The translations under genes and the position numbers were made by a program. The notes under the pieces were generated by a model. That model saw only the letters and a program-made list of their open reading frames with translations, had not been told where the DNA came from and did no database searches. From Gemmatimonadota bacterium (GTDB lineage Bacteria > Gemmatimonadota > Gemmatimonadetes > Longimicrobiales > Gaopeijiaceae), in the NCBI GenBank assembly GCA_028874995.1, contig JAPPGM010000156.1:28763-73115 (forward strand): a DNA stretch of 44,353 nt. Reading direction: 5' to 3'. Of the stretch, positions 36,708 to 44,353 are shown piece after piece. How positions within the stretch are numbered: the stretch's first letter is position 1; each line of letters begins with the position of its first letter.

Positions 36708-38234
36708 TCAGGACTGTGGCCCGGGACGCCGTCCCAGTTCGCCCTCCCCGGCGGTGATGATGAACTCGACCCGGCGGTTCTGCGCCCAGGCCTCCTCGGT
36801 GGATCCCTGTGCCAGGGGTCTCTCTTCGCCATGCGACCTCACGGTGAAACGGCGTGCATCCAATCCCGCGTCGACGAAAAAGGCGACGACCGCATCACCC
36901 CGCCTCTGGCCGAGATCCAGATTGTACTCCGGCGACCCCCTCTCGTCGGCGTGCGCCTCGATGCGCAGGTGCACACCCGGCCGGTCGACCAGGATCTCGA
37001 CCTTCCTGCGCAGCACGGCTACCGCGTCCTCCCGAATCTCCGATTGGTCGTAGTCGAAGAAGATCTTCTCCTCGATGATCCGCCGTTCCTCGGCGGCGAG
37101 GCGGGCGCGCTCTCGCTCCGCCCTCTCCCGCTCCGCGGCCCGTCGGCGTTCCTCTTCCGCCCGGGCACGCGCGATCGAATCCTGCCGCATTCGCTCCAGT
37201 TCCTCGGCGGTGGGCCCGGAAGGGGGAGGTGGTGGTGGTGGGGGGGGCGGCGGCGCTTCGGTCCTGCCGGCGCAGAGTTCGAGTTGGGCGCCGCAGAACG
37301 CCACAGAGCCCATAACCCCGAACTTTCGGGAGCGGTACGTCGAGTGGTCATCGTGCAGCACGCCCAGTGCGAAGGCCCCGACCCGAATCCCTCCCGCGTC
37401 GACCTGCACTCCAGCGTTCACGTCGAACCCGTTGAACTCCGCCATCGCGTGGAGCACGCGGCCGCCGCCCAAACCGCGATGCAGAGCTGCGCCGCCGAAG
37501 AGACCGCCGGACGCCACATCGGCGTAGAAGTCGCGGTCGCTGCCGGCCTTGAACATGCCCATCCCCCAACCCGCGGTGAGGGTCATGTCGAAGCCCTCGG
37601 AACGTACGGGATGGGCAGTCGCCACCACGTAGGGGCTCAGGTTGGTGCTGAACTCATCGTACGCAGGGACATCGCCGACCAGCCGGTAGTCGGGGTGTCC
37701 GAGGCGGCCCGGCTGCAAAGCCCCCAGGCGATACCTGTCACCGTAGGAAGGCGACGAGAGGTATCTCGCGCCCAACGCGAGACCGACGCGGTCGATGGCA
37801 GCCGGCAGGAGGGAGGCGCGTGCGAAACCGCCGAGCAGGTTGCCGCCGTTTTCTTCCGTGTCGTAGTGCTGGACGGTTGCACCCAGCTCAATGCGGTCGA
37901 AGAGCCCGAGGGCGAAGGAGCCGTCCGAGTTCCACTTTTGGTGCCGCGCCCCTCTGGACACCTCTCTTCCATCGCGGTCGAAGACGATGACCCGATCGAA
38001 CGAGAGGTTGAAGCCGGAGTAGGAACCCAGGACAGCCAGGTGGGGCAACACCGAGGCGACGGGAATGTCCAAAAGCCCGGAACCGTACCGGAGCGAACTC
38101 GGCATTCGGAACTCCTGGCCGTTGACCGGCTGGACCGACGCCAGCAGGAACAGCGCGGCGATGGCGCGCCCGCGGCAAGCTGCCCCCCATACCCGTGCGG
38201 CGTGTGCAGAAAACACTACACCAATGTCATGCAT
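36708..38234 (-). CDS. OmpA-family envelope protein, paralogue 1
   Basis: 508 aa from ATG 38234 (AGGTG five nt upstream; an ATG at 38258 is possible). A signal peptide ends near PVNGQ. Residues about 45-310 form a predicted outer-membrane barrel or surface domain beginning FRMPSSLRYGSGLLDIPVAS. A run of eleven prolines and an Ala/Glu/Arg coiled coil of about 55 residues lead to the OmpA C-terminal domain, with IFFDYDQSEI and the peptidoglycan-binding IEAHADERGSPEYNLDLGQRR and NRRVEFII. It would tether the outer membrane to the cell wall. A paralogue follows upstream at 38392. Confidence 0.9.
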   Translation of the reverse strand: MHDIGVVFSAHAARVWGAACRGRAIAALFLLASVQPVNGQEFRMPSSLRYGSGLLDIPVASVLPHLAVLGSYSGFNLSFDRVIVFDRDGREVSRGARHQKWNSDGSFALGLFDRIELGATVQHYDTEENGGNLLGGFARASLLPAAIDRVGLALGARYLSSPSYGDRYRLGALQPGRLGHPDYRLVGDVPAYDEFSTNLSPYVVATAHPVRSEGFDMTLTAGWGMGMFKAGSDRDFYADVASGGLFGGAALHRGLGGGRVLHAMAEFNGFDVNAGVQVDAGGIRVGAFALGVLHDDHSTYRSRKFGVMGSVAFCGAQLELCAGRTEAPPPPPPPPPPPSGPTAEELERMRQDSIARARAEEERRRAAERERAERERARLAAEERRIIEEKIFFDYDQSEIREDAVAVLRRKVEILVDRPGVHLRIEAHADERGSPEYNLDLGQRRGDAVVAFFVDAGLDARRFTVRSHGEERPLAQGSTEEAWAQNRRVEFIITAGEGELGRRPGPQS

Positions 38235-38391
38235 ACCACACCTGTGATTCCCGGGCAACGCTCCGCATTGCTCCGTTCAATAGTGTCGCCATTCCCCTTT
38301 CGTCGCGTCCTTCCAGCCGGGCGCCCCGCCGCTCACGGTACCCGCGGAGCGCCACGGTCTGCTACCATCACCGGATAGTAGGTGTTGCCAT

Positions 38392-40113
38392 CTACCGCAT
38401 GGCATTCCGGAACCAGCTGCGAGTCCGGTGGAGCGGGCCAAGGATCCTGGTCCGCTGGCCGACCTGTGACTTGACACTGCTCAAACCCAACGTCCCGGCC
38501 TGGGCAGCGCCGTTGCCCCTCTCGACGCCGACTTCGTCGGTCGTTACGCTCACCGTGTCTGTGCGGGTCCCCACTGTCCGGGTATCCACGCTCACGGTAT
38601 CGGAGCTGCCGAACAGTCGCGTGGTCAGGACGGTCTCCGTCTCGGTGAACGTGTACGTCCTTGTGATCGTGGTCGTTGCATAGGTGGTGCGGATCGGCGT
38701 GATCGTGGTATTGGTGCGCTCGTCATAACCGGTCACGTTGAAATCGACCCGGCGATTCCGTGATTGGGACCGGATCGGAGTGGGTCGCGGATCCAGCGGC
38801 GCCTCCTCACCCCGCGAGGCCACGGTGAAACGGCCCGCTCTCAAGCCGGCTCCCGTGAAGAACTCCAACACCGCGTCGGCGCGCCGCTGTCCCAGCCTCA
38901 TGTTGTAGCCGTCGTCCCCACGTTCATCGGCGTGGCCGTCGATGTTCAGCGTGATACTCGGGTCGGCGCGCAGGATGCCCACCTTGTCCTGCAGCGAGGC
39001 CGCGGCCTCCTCGGTGATGTCCGACCGGTCGAATGCGAAGAGGATCATCTCCTCGAGCGCGGCCCGGTCCGACGCGGGGAAGGGAACCTCCGTGGTCGTG
39101 GTGTCCGCCGTGACCACCGTGTTGTTGACGACCGAGGTGTCGGTCGCAACCGAGGTATCCGCGGTCATGACCGTTTCCTGCTTGTTCGGAAAGGATATCG
39201 CTGCCTGCACACCGAACTTCCGGGAGCGATAGGTGGATTCACCGTCGCCGTTCAGCCCATGCGAAAAGGCACCGACCATGACGTTGCCCAGGTCCACCTG
39301 CAATCCGGCATTCATCTCGAACCCGTTGTACTCCGCCATCAGATGCATGAGGCGGCCGCCGCCCATGGCGAAGTGGAGGCCGGCACCCCCGAAGAGCCCG
39401 CCCGCACTGCCTGAACTGTAGAAATCCAGGTCGCTGCCCGCCGAGAACATACCCATGCCCCAGCCGGCCGTAAGCGTCATGTCGACCGAGCCGGAACTGA
39501 CGGCGTTGGCCGTTGCCACCACATAGGGGCTCAGGTTGCTGCTGAACTCCTCACCCCCGGCGGGGCTCTGCAACACCCGGTAGTCGGGGTGCCCGAGGCG
39601 TCCCGGCTGCACGTCCATGAATCCGGCCCCATAGCCCGGCGACGTGACGTAGCGGGCCCCAGCGGCCAGGCCGAAGCGTTGCATCGAGGAAGGCAGCAGC
39701 GACACCCGGGCAAAGCCACCGAACATGTTGCCGCCGTTTTCCTCATCGTCGAAATGCTGGATGCTGGCCCCGATCTCGACGCGGTTGAACAGCCCGATCG
39801 CCAGAGCGCCGTCGGAAAGCCACTTGTCGATGCCCTCCTTGGGATCCCCCACCCTGCCGGACCGGTCGAGCATGATGGTTTCAGTGGTGGAGAGCTTGAA
39901 CCCCGAATACGAGAACGAGAGGGATCCGTGGGCAAGGACGGACGCGACGGGGATGTCGAGGAGGCCCGAACCGTAGCGAAGCGTGGTTGGCATCCTGAGG
40001 TTCTGTGCGGTCACGGCTTGGCCCGGCACCATCAGGGCCAGCGCCAGGAAGATGCCGGTCCCGAATCCGGCGGGGTTGAGCATGTTGCGTATCAGCATGA
40101 CGTTCTGCCGCAT
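38392..40113 (-). CDS. OmpA-family envelope protein, paralogue 2, with Thr-rich C-terminal tail
   Basis: 573 aa from ATG 40113, which has GGAGGCAAGGA directly upstream. A signal peptide ends near AVTAQ. The N-terminal domain is clearly homologous to paralogue 1 (LRMPTTLRYGSGLLDIPVAS, PGRLGHPDYR, LSPYVVATA, TYRSRKFGV). A Thr/Val linker replaces the proline/coiled-coil segment. The OmpA domain holds ILFAFDRSDI, DGHADERGDDGYNMRLGQRR and RSQSRNRRVDFNV. About 110 residues then continue beyond the usual end, rich in Thr (ITRTYTFTETETVLTTR and TDTVSVTTDEV), finishing with a basic stretch. The tail could be surface-exposed or a run-on past a lost stop. Confidence 0.9.
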   Translation of the reverse strand: MRQNVMLIRNMLNPAGFGTGIFLALALMVPGQAVTAQNLRMPTTLRYGSGLLDIPVASVLAHGSLSFSYSGFKLSTTETIMLDRSGRVGDPKEGIDKWLSDGALAIGLFNRVEIGASIQHFDDEENGGNMFGGFARVSLLPSSMQRFGLAAGARYVTSPGYGAGFMDVQPGRLGHPDYRVLQSPAGGEEFSSNLSPYVVATANAVSSGSVDMTLTAGWGMGMFSAGSDLDFYSSGSAGGLFGGAGLHFAMGGGRLMHLMAEYNGFEMNAGLQVDLGNVMVGAFSHGLNGDGESTYRSRKFGVQAAISFPNKQETVMTADTSVATDTSVVNNTVVTADTTTTEVPFPASDRAALEEMILFAFDRSDITEEAAASLQDKVGILRADPSITLNIDGHADERGDDGYNMRLGQRRADAVLEFFTGAGLRAGRFTVASRGEEAPLDPRPTPIRSQSRNRRVDFNVTGYDERTNTTITPIRTTYATTTITRTYTFTETETVLTTRLFGSSDTVSVDTRTVGTRTDTVSVTTDEVGVERGNGAAQAGTLGLSSVKSQVGQRTRILGPLHRTRSWFRNAMR

Positions 40114-40202
40114 TCCTTGCCTCCGTGTTGGCGGTGGGGGGTTCAAAGGGGGAAGGATAGGGCCGGATTTGTCGCTTGGCAATGGGGCCGGGCCATGCCC
40201 GC

Positions 40203-41036
40203 TCAATGGTGGCCCATCGATTCGAAGGACTTCTGCCAGCCGACCGTCAGGAGCCAATCGGTCTCGAGCTGGGGTCCGGCAACGACTGGTAGACGGGAAG
40301 GTGGAATTCCGCCGCGATGCGGTGGCCCTTCAGGATTCCGGCAGGGAAGTGCACGTTGAGCCCCAGCGGGACATCCATGCGAAGACCTCCGCGAAGCTCC
40401 TCGCGGATGGTCGGGACCATCATCGGGGTTTCCGTAGGCTTCTTCGTGGCCCGAATAGTCGCCCCAATTCTCCTCAATTCGATGGTTCCAATCCGATAGC
40501 CTGGATTCATTGTAAGCGGGTTTGCGCGGAGTCCCCGCCCGGTCAGGTGAATGCCGCACGCATGGCCAGCTCCTGCGATTCGAGTGCCGGTTATCCGCGG
40601 CCGTTCCGGCGGGCGCACGCCGTTGCGGGGCCCATGGGCCCTCGTCCAGGTCCGCCTGCCTGACCCGGTTCCGGATCGTCCTGAGGTGCCTGTGCGAAAG
40701 GGGGTCTGCGACTCCGATGTTTCCGGGTCGAACTCGGAAAAGGGGAGGCGCGTTCGCGAAGGGAAGGGTGCAGGGGGCGCGATTGGGCCCGGGCGCGAAG
40801 GGGTCGCCGGGGTCGCTGCAACGGGACGGTGAGCGACCGCGAGAGGGTGGAGATGGGTGGTGGCTGGTGAAGCGGGACCGACGCAGTGGGGGCATCCCAG
40901 GCCCGGCATCGCCGGAGCGAAGGACAGTACGAGCGAGAACGCCACGAGCACGCTCGCGAGCCTCAGGACTCGCCCGCCCTGTGCCGCATCTCGTCATCAA
41001 CACGTCGTATCTGCGTGCCGTCTCCCGGTGCATCAC
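40203..41036 (-). pseudogene. Frameshifted remnant of an outer-membrane protein (Phenol_MetA_deg-like)
   Basis: The minus strand spells a familiar barrel C-terminus only if frames are joined: ENWGDYSGHEEAYGNP in one frame, MMVPTIREELRGGLRMDVPL with GHRIAAEFHLPVYQSL in a second, then GPQLETDWLLTVGWQKSF back in the first. The breaks are near 40420 and 40265. This matches the end of Phenol_MetA_deg-type OM proteins (LKGHRLAxExxLPVYQxLxGPQLETDWxLTxGWQ). Upstream, a hydrophobic signal-like stretch with CPHC occurs in yet another frame (about 40880-40950) and most of the barrel is missing or unreadable. Reads as a decayed gene; sequencing errors could explain the frameshifts but not the missing middle. 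Confidence 0.65.
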
Positions 41037-41494
41037 CCCTGCGAACCGGCCTTACTCAGTACTTGGATGTCGATCTTGCCCATTGTAAGCAGCTTCTCCA
41101 TCACCCGCCTGGGGTCGGCGCTCATCAACTCGCCCATCGCCGCGGGGACTACCTGCCAGGACACGCCGAAGCGGTCGTCGAGCCAGCCGCAGAATCCCTC
41201 CCGGCCACCCTCCGAAAGCGCGTCCCAGTACCTGTCGATCTCCTCCTGCGACTCGCAGTTCACCACGAAGGAGATCGCGGGGGTGAACTTGAACATCGGC
41301 CCCCCGTCGATGCCCTGGAAGGTCCGCCCGGCCAGCTCGAAGACCACGAACGCGTTCCCCTTGGCGGGGCCCGCGCCCACCGTCGAGACATTCACGATCC
41401 GGGAATCGGGAAAGAGCGAAACGTAGAACTCTGCCGCTTCGACGGCGCGGCCCTCGAACCACAGGCAGGTCCCGATCAGGTCAGGCGATACCAT
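41033..41494 (-). CDS. VOC-superfamily (PhnB-like, PF06983-type) protein
   Basis: 153 aa. Starts IGTCLWFEGRAVEAAEFYVSLFPDSRI and contains FVVFELAGRTFQGIDGGPMFKFTPAISFVVNC and CGWLDDRFGVSWQVVP, the standard text of the 3-demethylubiquinone methyltransferase-like/PhnB VOC family. These are paired beta-alpha-beta folds often binding metal or small molecules; most members have no proven reaction. Lies 58 nt after the S9 peptidase gene on the same strand, possibly cotranscribed. Confidence 0.9.
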   Translation of the reverse strand: MVSPDLIGTCLWFEGRAVEAAEFYVSLFPDSRIVNVSTVGAGPAKGNAFVVFELAGRTFQGIDGGPMFKFTPAISFVVNCESQEEIDRYWDALSEGGREGFCGWLDDRFGVSWQVVPAAMGELMSADPRRVMEKLLTMGKIDIQVLSKAGSQG

Positions 41495-41552
41495 CGTCGT
41501 CCCCTTCCGCCGGCATCCGGCTCATGTCCATGTGGAAGATCTCCCCGGCAAT

Positions 41553-43898
41553 CTATGATCCCCCGTCCGACACCGCCTTCTTCCCCTCCTCGCCGAAGTG
41601 CTCCGCGAACCAGTCGAACATGCGCCGCCAGTGGTCGAGGAAATCGGCCGCGGTGCCCGCGCGCCCGGCCCCGTGCCCCCCCGCCGTGTAGTGCACCCAC
41701 ACCACCTCCTTCCCCAGCCGCCTGAGCGCGTAGTACATCTCGCGCTGGTTCGTCGCCGGCACGTTCCAGTCCCCCTCGCCCGACAGCATCAGCAGCGGCG
41801 TCTCGATGCGGTCGGCGAACATGACCGCCGAGTGCTCGATGTACTTGTGCGGCTGCTCCCACAGCGTCGCCCCGATCCGGTCCTGCCCGACCTCGGCGGC
41901 CGCGTAGTTGCGGGTCGTGATCTTCGGCGAATCGCCCAGGAAGGAGATGATGTTGACCTTGCCGGAGACGTTCGCCGCCGCGGCGAAGCGGTCGGTCTGC
42001 GTGATCAGCAGGTTGGTCGCGTAGCCGCCGTAGCTCTGCCCGTAGACACCGACCCTGTCCGGGTCGACGAGCCCCCGCTCGATGATCTTGTTGATCGCGT
42101 TGGGCACCGCCTTCAGCCACGCTTCGCCCGGAAAGCCCTCCTCGAACCGCACCGACGGACGGAACCCGAACCACCCCTGCGCGGTGATCAGGTTCATGTT
42201 CTCGTTGAAGCCGTTGTCGAAGTACTGCTCGTAGATCTCGGCCACGAGCGGATACTGTCGCCCGGGTTCGTAGCCGACGGGGTAATACAGAATGCCGTAA
42301 AGCGTATTACCGTCCACGTCCAGGTACTCGACGAGCTCGCTGCGGGTCAGCGCGATGTCGTCGAGTTGGGGGTTGGAGGTGGTGAGCTGCCGCGGCGCGA
42401 GACGGTCGGTGGCGGTGGTCCAGATCTCGTTGGGTCGGTCGCCGTCTGACATGGTGTAGACGAGGGTGCCGCCGTCGTCGGAGATGTTCCAAGAGCGGTA
42501 GAGGTTGGCGTCGAGGAACAGGGTCTCGATGTCGCCGGTTGCGGTGTCGAGGCGCTTGAGGCCGCGCTGCCAGCGGTCCCGGGCGGCGTAGCTGAAGTAG
42601 AGGTGGCGGCCGTCGTCGCTCCAGCTCTGGACCTGGCGGCGGGGGCGGGCGTCGTCGTCTTCTTCGAGTTCGAGAACGGTGCGGAGGTTGTCGGTATCCA
42701 GGTCGAGGAGGTGCCAGGCGTCCTGCGAGCTGAGCAGGAGCTGGTCGCCGGTGGGGCTCCAGCGCTGGACGGAGAATCGGATGCGGGTGGAGTCGGGGCC
42801 GGCCTCGTTCGGGTCGCCGGTGCCCGCCGCCGCGTCCTCGCCCTCGTCCGCGGGCCCGCGATGGCCGGCCGTCACATCCACCGCCTCGTCCTCGTCCAGC
42901 CCCCGCACGAAGACGGAGCCCCGCTCACCGTACATGAAGGCGTCCCGCGCCTCGTTCCAGGTGACGTTCATCCGCTGCTCGCCGGTGTCCCGCAGCGACT
43001 CGGGCTCGCTCCCCTCCGCGAGTGCCAGCCGGAACAGCTCGTACTCCGTCCCGTCCCGCCTGGTGTAGGAGGTCTTCGTCCGCGTGGCCGTCGAGTACAT
43101 GATGTACGCCCCGTCCGCCGAAAAGCGCGGCCCCGATGGCGTCACGTCGCTCAGAATCTCTCGCACGCCGCCGTTTGCGAGGGAAACAAGCGCGGTGATC
43201 TGCTTCGCGGCGATGTTCCTCACGCGGTCCCAGGCGAGGAAATCGTTTCGGGAATCCTGCACGATGACCGGCGCATCGGTCAGGGCGACGAAGGCCGCGC
43301 GCGCCTCCCCGGCCCACCCGTCCGGGCGGAGCCCCACCAGCACCTCCGCCCCGTCGGGCGACCACACCAGCGGCGAAGACGACGCGATCCGCTTTCCGGT
43401 CTGCAGCGCGACTGTCCTGCCTGACCCGGTTTCCGCATCAAAGATCCTCAACTGGTATGCACCGCCCTCCACGACGAAGTACGCCAACCGCTCCCCGTCG
43501 GGCGACCACGCGAAGCCGCGGAGCTGCGCCGGCTCCTCGTGCACCCACGTGCGGGCCCCGCTGCGCGTGTCGATCACCATCAGCCGCGAGGTGGTGGGGG
43601 AGATGTACGTGGGGTCGCCGTAGCGCTGGTGGTCGACATCGGTGCGGTCGCGGCGGGTGCGGACGGTGGCCGCGACGCGGCGGCCGTCGCCGGTCACGGC
43701 AGCGATGGAGACGCCGCGCACATCGAGGGCGATCTCGGGGGTGAAGAGGCGCTGTTGGGGGTGGGCGGGGAGGGGGGTGGCGAGGGGCAGGGTGACGGTC
43801 AGGACGGCGACCGTGATGGTGTTTGCGACGGCGGCCGTCGGCTGACAGGCGAAGGTGAGAACGCGGGGAATCGTGATGGGGTGCCGGGAGATGCGCAT
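41553..43898 (-). CDS. Secreted S9 (prolyl oligopeptidase/DPP IV) family serine peptidase
   Basis: 781 aa from ATG 43898; an open frame to 44183 is GC-driven. A signal-like segment with hydrophobic core TITVAVLTVTLPLATPLPA indicates export. Residues about 60-530 are a WD/TolB-like propeller (repeats such as FAWSPDGERLAYF, LVWSPDGAEVLVG, WSDDGRHLYFSY), including an acidic insert rich in Asp, Glu and Ala. The catalytic hydrolase has Ser in VYGQSYGGYATN (near 622), Asp in SGEGDWNVP (near 707) and His in GGHGAGR (near 737). Likely a scavenging peptidase for short peptides. Confidence 0.93.
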   Translation of the reverse strand: MRISRHPITIPRVLTFACQPTAAVANTITVAVLTVTLPLATPLPAHPQQRLFTPEIALDVRGVSIAAVTGDGRRVAATVRTRRDRTDVDHQRYGDPTYISPTTSRLMVIDTRSGARTWVHEEPAQLRGFAWSPDGERLAYFVVEGGAYQLRIFDAETGSGRTVALQTGKRIASSSPLVWSPDGAEVLVGLRPDGWAGEARAAFVALTDAPVIVQDSRNDFLAWDRVRNIAAKQITALVSLANGGVREILSDVTPSGPRFSADGAYIMYSTATRTKTSYTRRDGTEYELFRLALAEGSEPESLRDTGEQRMNVTWNEARDAFMYGERGSVFVRGLDEDEAVDVTAGHRGPADEGEDAAAGTGDPNEAGPDSTRIRFSVQRWSPTGDQLLLSSQDAWHLLDLDTDNLRTVLELEEDDDARPRRQVQSWSDDGRHLYFSYAARDRWQRGLKRLDTATGDIETLFLDANLYRSWNISDDGGTLVYTMSDGDRPNEIWTTATDRLAPRQLTTSNPQLDDIALTRSELVEYLDVDGNTLYGILYYPVGYEPGRQYPLVAEIYEQYFDNGFNENMNLITAQGWFGFRPSVRFEEGFPGEAWLKAVPNAINKIIERGLVDPDRVGVYGQSYGGYATNLLITQTDRFAAAANVSGKVNIISFLGDSPKITTRNYAAAEVGQDRIGATLWEQPHKYIEHSAVMFADRIETPLLMLSGEGDWNVPATNQREMYYALRRLGKEVVWVHYTAGGHGAGRAGTAADFLDHWRRMFDWFAEHFGEEGKKAVSDGGS

Positions 43899-44353
43899 GG
43901 CTTTGGGGGTGGTGCGGGGTGGTGGGGTGGGTGGTGCGTAGGAACGTAGGGCTCGGCGGTGCGTGGACGAAAGCGTCTTGCCTCCCGCCAAGCCACCACC
44001 TTTTCCACACTCGCCGATGTCCATTCGCGGTCCCGGATCCACAACGCGACAGCAGGGAGCGGAGTCAATCGAGCCGAAGCGTCCCAATCGAGCATGCGGC
44101 TGTCCCTTGATTTGCCGCGGCGGCGGGCGGGCGGTTTGATCACAGGCCCATCCAAACATCAGCGTCCCAAATCGTCTGATCACAGGCCGATTCTGCTATG
44201 TACGGTTTTGGATTCGCGCTCTCGCGGCGTCGGGACCGCGTCTAGGATGTCCCCCCAAAGCCCCCCGCAGGCCGTAGAAACGCATTTGCCGGCCTCGTGA
44301 CCCATCCGCGCTGCCTCCACCCCCGGTTTTCGCTTCCCGGGCCATCGTGAGAG
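43899..44353. other. Upstream region of the S9 peptidase gene with a direct repeat
   Basis: About 455 nt with no convincing gene up to the window edge. It holds an exact 11-bp direct repeat GATCACAGGCC at 44138-44148 and 44178-44188, 40 bp apart; on the minus strand each reads GGCCTGTGATC, containing TGTGA. The spacing suits a regulator binding the same DNA face and could control the S9 gene. A shorter AT-rich stretch follows near 44190-44215. Confidence 0.5.

Noticed and set aside
38205-38234. Fourth copy of the AT-rich element at the ompA-like 1 start
   Set aside because: Shares only AATGTCATG and a preceding CTACA with copy B; too weak and lacks the palindrome.

Overview
The window is a GC-rich (roughly two thirds G+C by eye) chromosomal segment of a Gram-negative, two-membrane bacterium. 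Two OmpA-type envelope proteins, an outer-membrane beta-barrel, lipid-anchored HtrA and abundant ATGA start/stop overlaps fit this. Gene content (six-bladed propeller protein of the GEGPGE type, S9 peptidase, paired lepB, PgpH-YbeY block, PurS/PurQ/PurL) suggests Gemmatimonadota or a near relative. That placement is inference from gene style; no rRNA or other direct marker is present.

Left part, minus strand (1-4777): a tightly coupled operon purC-psd-pssA-purS-purQ-purL in which every junction is a 3-4 nt overlap. Phosphatidylethanolamine synthesis (pssA, psd) is embedded in the purine pathway. purB lies further upstream on the same strand (7664-9106) after htrA and truA. Between purB and purC sits a visibly less GC-rich island (about 5136-7660). 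It encodes a small secreted six-cysteine peptide with knottin-like spacing and, downstream on the same strand, a membrane-anchored DsbA-like thioredoxin fused to a six-bladed beta-propeller. This pair is the best candidate in the window for an undescribed system.

Middle part (11534-22855): an orphan NarL-type response regulator, then trpD, a lexA gene on the opposite strand with an alphaproteobacterial-style GTTC-N7-GTTC box, and trpC-trpF-trpB-trpA running into a signal peptidase gene. A second signal peptidase paralogue follows after an RqcH/NFACT gene (opposite strand, preceded by a nine-codon upstream ORF) and a LytR_C-domain gene. An outer-membrane beta-barrel gene closes this part.

Right-middle part (22825-36695): rlmN diverges from a plus-strand block aspS-phoH-pgpH-ybeY-mgtE (translation, RNA processing, c-di-AMP turnover, magnesium uptake). 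Then come a MeaB-type GTPase and a B12-dependent acyl-CoA mutase whose active-site residues (Phe101, Gln219) match isobutyryl-CoA mutase rather than methylmalonyl-CoA mutase, and a translationally coupled NtrC-type regulator and sensor kinase.

Right end, minus strand (36708-43898): two tandem OmpA-like paralogues, the second with an unusual Thr-rich tail; a frameshifted remnant of an outer-membrane protein; a VOC/PhnB-like protein; and a secreted S9 prolyl oligopeptidase-family peptidase. An AT-rich palindromic element recurs at three places (htrA 5' end, trpD-lexA gap, meaB 5' end). No RNA genes, insertion sequences or CRISPR arrays were recognised.
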